Source: Sporocytophaga sp. (lineage in GTDB: Bacteria; Bacteroidota; Bacteroidia; Cytophagales; Cytophagaceae). Taken from it: DNA of 64,000 nucleotides. The stretch spans positions 1 through 64,000 of the forward strand of contig NZ_JAGHZZ010000060.1 of assembly GCF_017745095.1 (NCBI RefSeq), read 5' to 3'. Position numbers and translations under genes: made by a program. The notes beneath the pieces are model-generated. The model saw only the letters and a program-made list of their open reading frames with translations. It did no database searches and was not told the DNA's origin. Position 1 is the stretch's first letter, and every line of letters starts with the position of its first letter. Positions 1-9,315 of the stretch are shown here, one piece after another.

Positions 1-75
1 GTATATTTACTAGCACAATGCATTTTTAAGGTTGCATTTTGAATAAAGTTATTGAAATTTTTAATCAGATTTTTT

Positions 76-885
76 ATGAAAAGTATCCAACCAATCAAGA
101 CTAATTTAGATTATTACAGACAAGCAAGTAAGGTAATATGGAAGTATTCCCCTATAGATGTTTCTCAAATTAAGGTAAGTGATAGACCAACGAATTTACC
201 TCAATTCCGATCACTTACGGCCTTATTTCCAAGCATTGTATGTGCAATAGACATAAAATCCAAAGAGTATCTATATGTAAGCAATAACATTGCAAGCACA
301 CTTGGGTATTCTCCGGAAGAATTTTATACAGAGGGTTTCCTTAAAACTATAAAACTCTTTCCTTTATCACAGCTAGAAATTGTTCTTGAAAAAATCTTCC
401 CATTGATGTTTGAAACGTTTGAAGAACACAGCATCTCTAAGGATGTGGAAGACATAAAAATTTCATACTGTACCTTAATTAACCATAAAGATGGTCATCA
501 GCACTGGTTCCTGCATCAGATAACTGTTTTAGCGAAAGATGAAAATAATAAAGCTCATATATTAATTAAACAGGTAACAGACATTAATCACTATAAAACC
601 GATGACAACATTATTTTTACTGTTGATAAGAAAGATGGTCATGGCGTTTACCACAATATTCTTAAAAAATCTTTTCTGTCTGGCAATGTAGAACATGGGC
701 TCTCTGAAAGAGAAATTGAGGTTTTGCATTTAATGGGTCAAGGCTATACCAGTAGAGAAATTGCAGATTCTTTATTTGTTAGCGAACATACCATCTATAA
801 ACACAGAAAAAATATGTTAAAAAAAATGAGTGTAAAAAGATCTGGCGATCTGTTAAAGAAAGCCATGGCTTTAGGAATTATATAG
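76..885 (+). CDS. PAS-domain LuxR-type transcriptional regulator
   Basis: Cytoplasmic DNA-binding regulator. Residues about 49-175 look like a PAS sensor fold (an FPSIVCAIDIKSKEYLYVSN stretch followed by the LGYSPEEF signature). The last about 60 residues are a LuxR/GerE helix-turn-helix, with LSEREIEVLHLMGQGYTSRE and then the recognition helix around SEHTIYKHRKNM. The open frame extends to a TTG at 52, but ATG 76 gives the more natural start; there is no Shine-Dalgarno, as is usual in this phylum. No receiver domain or histidine kinase lies beside it, so it is probably a one-component sensor whose ligand cannot be read from sequence. It stands alone with about 280 bases before the next gene. 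Family assignment is secure; target genes are unknown. Confidence 0.85.
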   Translation: MKSIQPIKTNLDYYRQASKVIWKYSPIDVSQIKVSDRPTNLPQFRSLTALFPSIVCAIDIKSKEYLYVSNNIASTLGYSPEEFYTEGFLKTIKLFPLSQLEIVLEKIFPLMFETFEEHSISKDVEDIKISYCTLINHKDGHQHWFLHQITVLAKDENNKAHILIKQVTDINHYKTDDNIIFTVDKKDGHGVYHNILKKSFLSGNVEHGLSEREIEVLHLMGQGYTSREIADSLFVSEHTIYKHRKNMLKKMSVKRSGDLLKKAMALGII

Positions 886-1169
886 ATTAAGAATATATAT
901 TATAGTTATTAAAAAATTTCCAATGTATAATATTTAATCATAAACAATAAACCTCTATATGCTCTCAAAAAACTTCCTCTCCTCTTAACAAAAGATACAT
1001 TTGAAAGTAATTTAAAATTAGCATCAAATGGAAAGGTTGAGTTGCAGAAAATTGAAACATAATTAATGAAAGTAACTATAGGATGCGAAGCAAATGATAT
1101 AGTCTGTGGCATTGATTTTTAAAAACTCTTGTTTTACTTTAACATTCTTCAAACAATATTTTACAAAAA

Positions 1170-1706
1170 ATGGAAAGAATACTAGGCGTTGGTTCCAGAA
1201 TTAATCACAATAGGTTCGGCGAGGGAATAGTTGCCGGAACAAAACTGGGTAATTACAGGATCAGCTTTTTTGGCAAAGGCATCATTGAAGTCCCTAAAGA
1301 TACTGAAGAAATAGAAGTACTGGAGCTGCTTGCTCCCGAAGAACGGATGATAAGCAGTGATGATGTTGAAACTACATTGATTGGAATTCTCAGGAAATGG
1401 TCTGATCTTTCGGAAGTAGTGCCTATGGCAGACAAATGGAAAAAAGGCACATTGATTATCAAATCCTATGATGATTCAGTAAAACCCAAAGAAGTACCTC
1501 TTGATACTTTCTTTCACAAAATCGTAATGCTTAGGGACCGATTAAGGGTTCTGGAACAAAAGATTAATGCACATCCTGTCATGACGGATAGTGAAAAAGT
1601 AGATATGCAGCAGTATATAACGCGTATCTATGGTTCTTTAACAACATTCAATATATTATTTAAGAATTCATCTCAGGTGTTTGTTGGAGAGAAAGGAAAA
1701 GAATAA
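1170..1706 (+). CDS. Conserved hypothetical protein with Tudor/KOW-like N-terminus
   Basis: A 178-residue soluble protein without signal peptide. The first about 40 residues (VGSRINHNRFGEGIV, then YRISFFGKGIIEV) resemble the small beta-barrel found at the C-terminus of UvrD/PcrA helicases and in KOW/Tudor-type modules, which usually bind nucleic acid or polymerase. The remainder is predicted helical and charged, with no motif I recognise. The gene is monocistronic and is followed by a strong hairpin terminator. A nucleic-acid-associated role is inference from the N-terminal resemblance only. Confidence 0.7.
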   Translation: MERILGVGSRINHNRFGEGIVAGTKLGNYRISFFGKGIIEVPKDTEEIEVLELLAPEERMISSDDVETTLIGILRKWSDLSEVVPMADKWKKGTLIIKSYDDSVKPKEVPLDTFFHKIVMLRDRLRVLEQKINAHPVMTDSEKVDMQQYITRIYGSLTTFNILFKNSSQVFVGEKGKE

Positions 1707-1733
1707 TTAACACATTCAACAACGATTTTTATT

Positions 1734-1776
1734 AAAAAAAATGCGGACCATACTAAGTATGGTCCGCATTTTTTAA
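1734..1776. terminator. Bidirectional intrinsic terminator
   Basis: A perfect 13-bp stem (ATGCGGACCATAC, arms 1741-1753 and 1757-1769) with a 3-nt loop is flanked by an A-run on the left and a T-run on the right. It can stop both the rightward gene ending at 1706 and the leftward cellulase gene ending at 1795. Confidence 0.9.
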
Positions 1777-1794
1777 ATGGAATTATATATTATT

Positions 1795-4700
1795 TTACTT
1801 TATCTTAATCATCCTAATAGCCTCTTTTTTACCGGAAGTATAGATCACTTTTAAAATATATGCTCCCTGCTCCAAATCTTCTCCCAAAGTAATTTCCTGT
1901 CCGTTAGAAACTCTTCCTTCTGAAGAAAGCGTTTCGCCCAGAAGGTTTACAACCGAATAACTTTCGATATCTTCATTTACTACAAATCTGAAATCTGTAT
2001 TACTAGGATTAGGATATAATTTTAATTGCGAGGATGATGTTCCAGAGTAAACTCCGGATATAACCGGTGCTACATTAATAGTCACTGGAACTGATGGCAT
2101 CTTTGCTCCGTTGTCATCTACCGCTACCGCTATGATTGTATAAATCCCATCACCTGGATTTAGCCATGTAAATTCGTAAGGCGCATTAACAGCTGAGCCT
2201 AAGAGCATGCTTCCGCTATAAAATTCCACTTTTGACACATTTCCATCTGCATCTGAAGCATCTGCTGTTAAGATTATTGATTCCGAAGAAAGTAATATTG
2301 CATTATTCTTTGGAGATGTGATTTTCACAGTAGGCGATTGATTAGCTACTGCTGTCAATGCTAACGGAGATGAAATTGTTACCCCTCCATTGCTATCGGT
2401 TACTTTAATAGTGATGTTGTGCGAGCCTGTTCCTGATACTGTCCAGTTAATATTAAAAGGAGCAGTACTTGAGGTTCCTATTAAAGTTGTCCCATCATAA
2501 TATTCAACCTTTGCAATGCCTCCATCAGGATCACTTACTGAAATATCAAAATTAACAGATGCTCCAACTTTAACTGTACTGTTATCTGTCGGAGATTTTA
2601 CCTGAATTACTGAAGGCTGATTTTCATTCACCTTAAATGATACTGCTGCACTGGTTGTTGTTGCGCCGTTATTGTCTGTCGCTTTGATAGTAACAGAATA
2701 AGTACCCACAGGCAAATCAGACAAAGTATAGGCATAAGGAGCAGTAAGATCTGTTCCTATCAAAGTACTTCCAGAATAAAATTCAACTTTAGTAATTGAA
2801 CCATCTGCATCCGTTGCATCCCCATTTATTACAACTGAAGCTGGAGCTACAAAAGATGCATTGTTTGAAGGTGATATTATTGATACCGAAGGAGCTTGAT
2901 TAACAATCAACAAAACAGAGGAAGAAATAGTCACTCCTCCTTTATCGTCAGTTGCTTGAGCTGTAATGGTGTATTTACCGGCAGTTACAGAGGCCCAGGT
3001 AAAACTATATGGAGCTGATGTATCAGTTCCTAATAGTGTATTTCCATTATAAAATTCAACTTTAGTAATTGCACCGTCAGAGTCTGTTGCATCTGCAGAT
3101 AGTATCACATTGGTCGCCGGAGACTGAAGCACTGTATTATTTACAGGTGCTGTGATAGAAATGGATGGTAGCTTATTGGAATTTACAGTTATTTTAACAA
3201 CAGAACTTGTTACTACAGCCCCATAATTATCTGTAGCTCTAGCTGTGATATTGTATGTTCCGGCTGCAACACCATTCCAGCTATAGCTGTATGGTGCAGT
3301 CAAATCTGAACCGAGAAAAGTAGCACCGTTATAAAACTCAACTTTTGAAACCACCCCTTCTGCATCAGATGCATCTGCGGTAATGGTAATATTCGCAAGA
3401 GCTACAAAAGATGCATTGTTTAAAGGAGATGTAATTAAAACTGTAGGTGCCTGATTGACAACAAGAGTTACCGAGGAAGAAGTTGACACCCCACCTTTAT
3501 CATCCATAGCTTTTGCTGTCAAGGTATATGTACCTGCAGGAAGGCTTGCAATTGTAAAATTATAAGGTGAAGTATCATCACTTCCAAGCAATGTTGTTCC
3601 ATTATAAAACTCAACTTTAACTACCGATCCATCAGTATCTGAGGCTAAAGCTGTCAATAAGACATTCGAAGCCGGAGCCTGAAGAACAGTATTATTTGCG
3701 GGAGCTGTCAATGAGACAGCAGGAAGTTTATTTGGGTTCACAACAACAGTAATAGCTGTACTAACAGTTGATGCGCCATTATTGTCTGTGGCTTTTGCTG
3801 TGATCGTGTACGTACCAGCAGCTACATTATTCCAGTCATAGGAGAATGGAGCTGTAGCATCACTTCCTATTAAAGCAGTGCCATTATAAAACTCAACTTT
3901 GGCAATATTACCATCTGAATCAGTCGCATTGGCTGTGATTGTAAATGATGCAGCTGCAACATAAGAAGCATTATTTGCAGGAGCTGTAATACTCACAGTC
4001 GGAGCTTTATTAACAGCTGTTACATCTACATAGTTAAGGTTTATCTCATCCGAATCGAAAACTACTCTCATGATTTGATTTCCGGCGGTTAAAGAAATTG
4101 CTGGAATCGTAACAGTCTGCCATGCCTGGAAATCACCAGTATTAGGAACTGAAATTGCTCCAGTAACATTTATACCGTTCATTTCTATATGCATGGTTTT
4201 GCCTGTTGATGCTGCAGCTACCCTTACCTTAAAGTCATATTTTCCCGTCTCTGCCACATTTACAGAATACTCCAGCCATTCACCTGTTACTGTCCAACCT
4301 ACATTGTAACCTCCTCCTACATCTATTGATGCTTCTATATCAACGTCGTCTGTTCTGAAAGCAGAACCAGTATTCCCGGCGTCAGAATCAGAATAGGCAA
4401 GGCCACTTCCTCCCAAATCATAATTCTCGGCTTCTATTCTACCTGAAATTGGCCAAACTTTTCCGCCATAAGGTGTTTGAGGAACTGTTACAGTAATCTT
4501 TATAGCTGTTGAGGTACCAATACCTCCTTTATCATCAGTCGCCTTAGCCGTTATTGTATAAGTTCCCGCGGCAACGCCACTCCATATATAAGTATAAGGA
4601 GAAGTAGTTGCAGAACCTAGCAATGTCGTACCATTATAAAATTCTACTTTGCTGACCGTACCATCTGCATCCGCTGCACTAGCGGTCAGTGTTATGTTAG

Positions 4701-6318
4701 CTCCTCCTTCAAAAGTTGCATTGTTTAAAGGTGCTGTGATTGAAACTGTTGGAACTTTATTCGCATTTACCACAACAGTAATTGCAGTAGAAACAGTTGA
4801 TGAACCTCCATTGTCGGTAGCCTTAGCTGTTATAGTGTACGTCCCAGCAGCTACTCCTGTCCAGGTATAAGTATAAGGTGAAGTTGTTGATGAACCCAGT
4901 AATGTGGTACCATTATAAAATTCCACTTTGCTGATTTGACCATCAGCATCAGAAGCGCTTGCCGTCAGTGTGATACTTGCCCCAGCTGCAAATGTTGCAC
5001 TATTTGCAGGAGCTGTGATTGAAACGGTCGGTGCTTTATTGGCATTTACAACAATAGTAATTGCCGTAGAAGTTGTTGCCGCACCTCCATTATCAGTAGC
5101 TTTAGCCGTGATAGTAAAAGTTCCTGCAGCTACCCCTGTCCATGTATAAGAATAAGGAGAAGTAGTTGATGAACCTAGTAAAGTGGTACCGTTATAAAAT
5201 TCCACTTTGGTAATTTGACCATCTGTATCTGAAGCATTTGCAGTCAATGTAATGTTTGCTCCAGCTGCATACGTTGCATTATTTGCTGGAGACGTTATAG
5301 AAACCGTTGGGCTAGCATTCGCTATACAGGAAATAAAATTATCAGCAACTGATACTTTACCTTTTATATATGTACCTGACTGAGTAAGGTTATTCCATGA
5401 ACCTGAATTGCAAGATCCTGATGTAAGGGCTGCTGAAGTTTCAGCTTTATCAGAGTAACTCCAGTTGATCCAACTGATTTTCTTTGAATTCATCCAACTT
5501 ATCCAGTTATCAAATTCGCTTAGGTAAGGACCACCATTACCACTTGCATCTGAAGTACCACATTCAGTAACGAAAAGTGCTTTACCTTTTGCTATTGCCG
5601 CATCTCCTTTTTGTCTTAAAGTTGCAGCATGAGTGCCACTATAAAAGTGTAAGGTATACATCAGGTTGTCATAGTTTAAAGGATCATTTGCAGCAATATC
5701 GACATCCTGACTCCAATTTGGAGTACCAACAATTATAATGGTATTTGGATCAATAGCTCTAATTACAGGAATAACTGCATTTGCATAGGTCTTCACAGTT
5801 GACCAGTTTACGCCATTTGGCTCATTACAGATCTCAAACAAAACATGTTTCTTTCCACCATGTTTAGTGGCCATATAGGTCCAGAAGTCTTTTGATTCAG
5901 TGAGATTTGCATTAGGATCACCCGGATTAAGAACGTGCCAGTCGATCATACAATAAATCCCCCTTTTACCGCACTCATCTACCCATGTATCAATATAAGT
6001 TTTCCAGGTTGTTGGATTTGTGACATAGCCCTGCTCTTGGACATACATTGCCAGACGGAAAATATCTATTCCCCAGTTGTTTACCAGCTCATCCAATGCT
6101 GAAGTTTTTACACAATTAGAAAACCATTGCAAACCATGCGAGCTGAATCCTTTAAGTTGTACCGGATTCCCGCATTCACTTGTCAATTGAGATCCTACCA
6201 CCTTAAGTTTACCGTTCATGGCAACAGGCGAACCTGCAGGATATTGAGCAAAGCTACTCTGCCAGCAAAAAAATAATATTAGAAAAGCTATATTTCTAAT
6301 GAAGGAGAAGTGCTTCAT
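1795..6318 (-). CDS. T9SS-secreted multi-modular GH5 endoglucanase (cellulase)
   Basis: Extracellular or cell-surface beta-1,4-glucanase, 1507 residues. Signal peptide 1-24 (cleavage before Q25). The GH5 catalytic domain at about 40-330 looks like subfamily GH5_2 (GFSSHGLQWF). Visible active-site residues are R88, H128, the acid/base E166 in FEICNEPNG, H224, and the nucleophile E252 in FVTECGTSDASG. Then come three Big_7-type Ig modules (336-607), a CBM6-like carbohydrate-binding module (about 612-765, IEAENYDLGG and GEWLEYSVNV), seven more Ig modules (to about 1415), and a T9SS type A sorting domain starting at LKLYPNPS (about 1432-1507). The Ig modules probably act as a long stalk holding enzyme and binding module away from the envelope. 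A Bacteroidota-like promoter lies just upstream. Catalytic family is certain; exact substrate (cellulose or another beta-glucan) is inferred. Confidence 0.95.
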   Translation of the reverse strand: MKHFSFIRNIAFLILFFCWQSSFAQYPAGSPVAMNGKLKVVGSQLTSECGNPVQLKGFSSHGLQWFSNCVKTSALDELVNNWGIDIFRLAMYVQEQGYVTNPTTWKTYIDTWVDECGKRGIYCMIDWHVLNPGDPNANLTESKDFWTYMATKHGGKKHVLFEICNEPNGVNWSTVKTYANAVIPVIRAIDPNTIIIVGTPNWSQDVDIAANDPLNYDNLMYTLHFYSGTHAATLRQKGDAAIAKGKALFVTECGTSDASGNGGPYLSEFDNWISWMNSKKISWINWSYSDKAETSAALTSGSCNSGSWNNLTQSGTYIKGKVSVADNFISCIANASPTVSITSPANNATYAAGANITLTANASDTDGQITKVEFYNGTTLLGSSTTSPYSYTWTGVAAGTFTITAKATDNGGAATTSTAITIVVNANKAPTVSITAPANSATFAAGASITLTASASDADGQISKVEFYNGTTLLGSSTTSPYTYTWTGVAAGTYTITAKATDNGGSSTVSTAITVVVNANKVPTVSITAPLNNATFEGGANITLTASAADADGTVSKVEFYNGTTLLGSATTSPYTYIWSGVAAGTYTITAKATDDKGGIGTSTAIKITVTVPQTPYGGKVWPISGRIEAENYDLGGSGLAYSDSDAGNTGSAFRTDDVDIEASIDVGGGYNVGWTVTGEWLEYSVNVAETGKYDFKVRVAAASTGKTMHIEMNGINVTGAISVPNTGDFQAWQTVTIPAISLTAGNQIMRVVFDSDEINLNYVDVTAVNKAPTVSITAPANNASYVAAASFTITANATDSDGNIAKVEFYNGTALIGSDATAPFSYDWNNVAAGTYTITAKATDNNGASTVSTAITVVVNPNKLPAVSLTAPANNTVLQAPASNVLLTALASDTDGSVVKVEFYNGTTLLGSDDTSPYNFTIASLPAGTYTLTAKAMDDKGGVSTSSSVTLVVNQAPTVLITSPLNNASFVALANITITADASDAEGVVSKVEFYNGATFLGSDLTAPYSYSWNGVAAGTYNITARATDNYGAVVTSSVVKITVNSNKLPSISITAPVNNTVLQSPATNVILSADATDSDGAITKVEFYNGNTLLGTDTSAPYSFTWASVTAGKYTITAQATDDKGGVTISSSVLLIVNQAPSVSIISPSNNASFVAPASVVINGDATDADGSITKVEFYSGSTLIGTDLTAPYAYTLSDLPVGTYSVTIKATDNNGATTTSAAVSFKVNENQPSVIQVKSPTDNSTVKVGASVNFDISVSDPDGGIAKVEYYDGTTLIGTSSTAPFNINWTVSGTGSHNITIKVTDSNGGVTISSPLALTAVANQSPTVKITSPKNNAILLSSESIILTADASDADGNVSKVEFYSGSMLLGSAVNAPYEFTWLNPGDGIYTIIAVAVDDNGAKMPSVPVTINVAPVISGVYSGTSSSQLKLYPNPSNTDFRFVVNEDIESYSVVNLLGETLSSEGRVSNGQEITLGEDLEQGAYILKVIYTSGKKEAIRMIKIK
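2070..5315 (-). repeat. Ten tandem Ig-module (about 270 bp) repeats inside the cellulase gene
   Basis: Ten copies of a roughly 90-residue Big_7-like module recur, each carrying variants of VEFYNGTTLLGS and ITAKATDNGG. Three lie between the GH5 domain and the CBM (about 4490-5315) and seven follow the CBM (about 2070-4010). The three copies nearest the catalytic domain are nearly identical at DNA level over long stretches, the distal ones more diverged, which suggests recent unit duplication or gene conversion. The CBM-coding segment (about 4015-4480) interrupts the array. Confidence 0.9.
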
Positions 6319-6367
6319 AATTGAAGGTTTTTAATTTTTTTTTGTATAATTTCCAGATTTAAAACTA

Positions 6368-6399
6368 CAAATGCAATTATTGTTTGACAGATTCGACAA
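6368..6399 (-). promoter_or_regulatory. Candidate Bacteroidota-type promoter for the GH5 gene
   Basis: On the minus strand a TTG (6397-6399) is followed after 21 nt by TGCATTTG (6368-6375), one base off the TAnnTTTG -7 consensus. The spacing equals that of the better tetR promoter in this window. It lies about 50 nt upstream of the ATG at 6318. Confidence 0.45.
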
Positions 6400-6664
6400 A
6401 AAATTTAATCCATCAAGTATTTTATATAATTATTATAAGAAAAAAATACAATATCAAAATCGAGAAAGCATGGTGATGTTAAATATTTTATATAAAAAAT
6501 TAAATAAAAAACACCTGTAAAATACAAATATCCAAAAAATTATAAAACTGAGTAACTTTTCGATTAACGATGATCTTAGAAAAACTGCTCAATAGCAATA
6601 AAGCCAATATTCATCAAGGAGTGAAGAGTTCCCTGTCCTGCCATTGTTGGCTATGCATCAATAA
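6400..6664. other. AT-rich intergenic region without a gene
   Basis: Part of a 402-base gap between two leftward genes. I see no open frame with coding character and no RNA-gene signature. The upstream gene's terminator occupies the right end and the GH5 promoter the left end. Confidence 0.5.
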
Positions 6665-6701
6665 AAAATCCAAATCCCGCCTGGTGCAGAATCTGGATTT
6701 T
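6665..6701 (-). terminator. Intrinsic terminator of the Ig/CBM surface protein gene
   Basis: Imperfect hairpin with arms AAAATCCAGATT and GATTTGGATTTT (minus strand), closed by G-U pairs and running into a T-tract. It lies 20 bases beyond the stop codon at 6721. Confidence 0.7.
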
Positions 6702-6720
6702 CATGTAAAAATATTCTTTC

Positions 6721-9048
6721 TTATCTAACTTTTATTAATCTAAAAGACTCTCTGTCTCCTGAAGCATAAATAACATTCAAAACATACGCCCCACGTTCAA
6801 ATTCATTACCAATTGAGAGTTCGCTTCCCTTAGTTAAATTAGCTTCGGCATGCACATTTTGTCCCAGCAAATTTAATACTGATAAACTTCTAATATCTTC
6901 ATTAACTTTCAGGTTAAAGAAATCAGGAGCAGGATTTGGGTAAATACTCAATGAATTTCCTGAAGAATGGCTAGTTAAACCTGTGACAACATCAGAAGGT
7001 GTAATTTCCACGTAATCCAGATTCAATTCACTTGAATCAAAAACTACTTTCATGATCTGGATCCCTTCAGTCAGATATATCCCCGGTACTTTAGCTTTCT
7101 TAAAATCGAACCATCCGGTTGTATAAGGAACCAAAATTGGGCCTGTTACATCTACATCATTGATTTCAATATGCATATATCTTTCACGTGGAGGATTAGG
7201 AGTAAATGTACATCCATTGATTGCAAAATCATATATGCCCGTATTTAAGACATTAACTGTATATTTTAACCATTCACCTTTTTCTATATAAGATATGTGG
7301 TAACCTTCATACCCACTTCCATTATAGGAACCATGGCCTTCCACATCAACCAGATCTCCCCTCCCATATTCATTACGACCCATTCTATAAGAGTCATAAT
7401 ACCCAACATTATTTCCGCCCAGATCATAATTCTCTGCTTCAACAAGTCCTGGTATTGGCCAAGGGTTTCCTCCAAACGGAGCCTGGGGTATAATCACAGT
7501 AATCGTCATTTTTTCAGATCCATATGAATAACTGCCTTTATCATCAATTGCCGTTGCAGAAATAATATACTTTCCAGCTTTTACATCTTTCCAGGTAAAT
7601 GTGTATGGCGGTGCAGTTGCTCCACCTATAATTTTACCACCATCTGTATCATTATAAAAATAAACTCTACTTATATTTCCATCAGCATCATCCGCTAATG
7701 CTTCCAATGTTATCGTAGCAGGTTCATAATATACTGAATTATTTTCAGGTGATTTAATGGAGACTGTTGGCCTTTTATTTGGGTATACCTCGATTGTGAC
7801 CGGAGAGGAAACAGAAACTCCGCCATTGTTATCTTTTGCTTTAGCAGTTACTACATATGTCCCCGGAGCAACACTAAAACTCAGATTATAAATATATATC
7901 CCACTTGCTTCCTGATAACCAAATGTCGAAGAAGTTATCAAAGTTGTCCCGTTGTAAAGTTCTACATTATTAATGGTTCCATCAGCATCTGAAGCATTAA
8001 CAACTACAGTACCTCCTACATTCTCATAAAAAATCGTGTTATTGGCCGGAGATTTAATTGATACGACAGGCAATTTATTATTATTAACAACTACAATAAT
8101 CGAATTGGAAACCGTTACAGCACCTGTATTATCGGTGGCTTTAGCTGTAAGTGTATATGCCCCTGAAGAAACTTTAATCCATTTACATGTAAAAGGAGAT
8201 GTTGTAGAAGACCCAACCAATACTTGTCCGCTATAGAAATCGACTTTCACAACAGAACCATCAGGATCAGATGCAACAGCAGTTAAGGTTATATTATTGT
8301 AATTGGTGCCACTAATTACAGTATCCTGTTTTGCTGTTGTTAATGAAACAATGGGTGGTTTATTTTCAATAACAGTAAATGTTATAGGGGCAGTCTCTGT
8401 TATTCCACCATAATTATCCAAGACTTTGGCAGTTATGGTATGTTTTCCAACAGGAAATTTGTAAAAATTTATTATGTATGGGAAAGAACCAGATTCAGCA
8501 ATAAAATCTTTTCCACTATAATAACTCACCTTACTCACTGAACCAAAGAAATTACCTATTTCTACCGACAGCGGAATTATAGCAGGCCCAACAATTGAAG
8601 AGTTATTTAAAGGAGATGATATTGAAACAGCTGGTGGTGTGTACACTGTAAATCTAATTGGAGATGAATATGTTACCCCTCCTTTATTATCAGTAACTTT
8701 TGCAATAAATTCATATGTCCTATCCCCACGAAGCTCAGCATAAAAAAACGACTCTGTAGATCTTACTGTATTTAGTGTAAAATCTACAAAAGCTCCATTT
8801 AAAATCTCTAATTTTTCAACTGTTCCATCTGAATCAAATGAAGATACTGATAACCTAAAATTTTTTGCAGGGCCTTTTATTGCATTTGACAATGACAAAG
8901 TACTATTAATCAAGGTACCATCAAGATATGCCGCCATTGTTATAGAGGGTAATACATTGTCATTAGATGATTGTGCCCGTGTTATATTGCTTCCAAATAC
9001 CATTATTAGAAACGCAACATTTTTAAAAATAGATAAAAAAAACTTCAT
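6721..9048 (-). CDS. T9SS-secreted Ig-repeat/CBM6-like surface protein, no catalytic domain
   Basis: A 775-residue secreted protein. Signal peptide about 1-25, five Ig-like modules (about 27-520, degenerate at the N-terminal end), a CBM6-like module (about 524-680; LVEAENYDLGGNN, GEWLKYTVNV, FDSSELNLDYVEI), and a T9SS type A sorting domain from LSIYPNPAPD (about 699-775). The CBM and tail closely resemble those of the neighbouring cellulase, so the two genes probably share ancestry by duplication and domain loss or gain. No glycoside hydrolase or other enzyme motif is present. It plausibly works as a polysaccharide-binding adhesin or non-catalytic helper at the cell surface; this is inference. 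Its own terminator and a 400-base gap suggest a separate transcript from the cellulase gene. Confidence 0.85.
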   Translation of the reverse strand: MKFFLSIFKNVAFLIMVFGSNITRAQSSNDNVLPSITMAAYLDGTLINSTLSLSNAIKGPAKNFRLSVSSFDSDGTVEKLEILNGAFVDFTLNTVRSTESFFYAELRGDRTYEFIAKVTDNKGGVTYSSPIRFTVYTPPAVSISSPLNNSSIVGPAIIPLSVEIGNFFGSVSKVSYYSGKDFIAESGSFPYIINFYKFPVGKHTITAKVLDNYGGITETAPITFTVIENKPPIVSLTTAKQDTVISGTNYNNITLTAVASDPDGSVVKVDFYSGQVLVGSSTTSPFTCKWIKVSSGAYTLTAKATDNTGAVTVSNSIIVVVNNNKLPVVSIKSPANNTIFYENVGGTVVVNASDADGTINNVELYNGTTLITSSTFGYQEASGIYIYNLSFSVAPGTYVVTAKAKDNNGGVSVSSPVTIEVYPNKRPTVSIKSPENNSVYYEPATITLEALADDADGNISRVYFYNDTDGGKIIGGATAPPYTFTWKDVKAGKYIISATAIDDKGSYSYGSEKMTITVIIPQAPFGGNPWPIPGLVEAENYDLGGNNVGYYDSYRMGRNEYGRGDLVDVEGHGSYNGSGYEGYHISYIEKGEWLKYTVNVLNTGIYDFAINGCTFTPNPPRERYMHIEINDVDVTGPILVPYTTGWFDFKKAKVPGIYLTEGIQIMKVVFDSSELNLDYVEITPSDVVTGLTSHSSGNSLSIYPNPAPDFFNLKVNEDIRSLSVLNLLGQNVHAEANLTKGSELSIGNEFERGAYVLNVIYASGDRESFRLIKVR

Positions 9049-9259
9049 AGGTTATTAATTAAGATTGAACACACCGCAATTTAAGTTAAATTTCAATATT
9101 GATACTTCAATCAATTAAAATAATGTTCAAACTCATATCTGCTTCTCACACTAAAAAATACAATAATTAATAAATCATAAAAAGTTTAAAATCATTAAAC
9201 AATTAATTGGATGATCGGTTTTTAAATTCAAAGAGGTTAATACAGAGTACAAAAGATGA

Positions 9260-9302
9260 CTTGTCCGGAGAACAAGAATCTGATGATTCCTTTCCGGACA
9301 AG
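9260..9302 (-). terminator. Hairpin downstream of the GH63-like gene
   Basis: Arms CTTGTCCGG (9260-9268) and CCGGACAAG (9294-9302) pair perfectly. The loop itself can fold a GAATC/GATTC stem. On the minus strand a short T-rich stretch follows. Position 14 bases beyond the stop codon at 9316 fits a terminator. Confidence 0.6.
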
Positions 9303-9315
9303 CTCATTATAAAGC

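Noticed and set aside
909-1112. 67-residue open frame on the minus strand between the LuxR gene and the 178-residue gene
   Set aside because: No recognisable domain or signal, low-complexity AT-rich composition; treated as chance.
2070-5315. Regular direct repeats that might be read as a CRISPR or satellite array
   Set aside because: They are in frame, about 270 bases long and encode Ig-like modules of the cellulase; no short repeat-spacer pattern exists.
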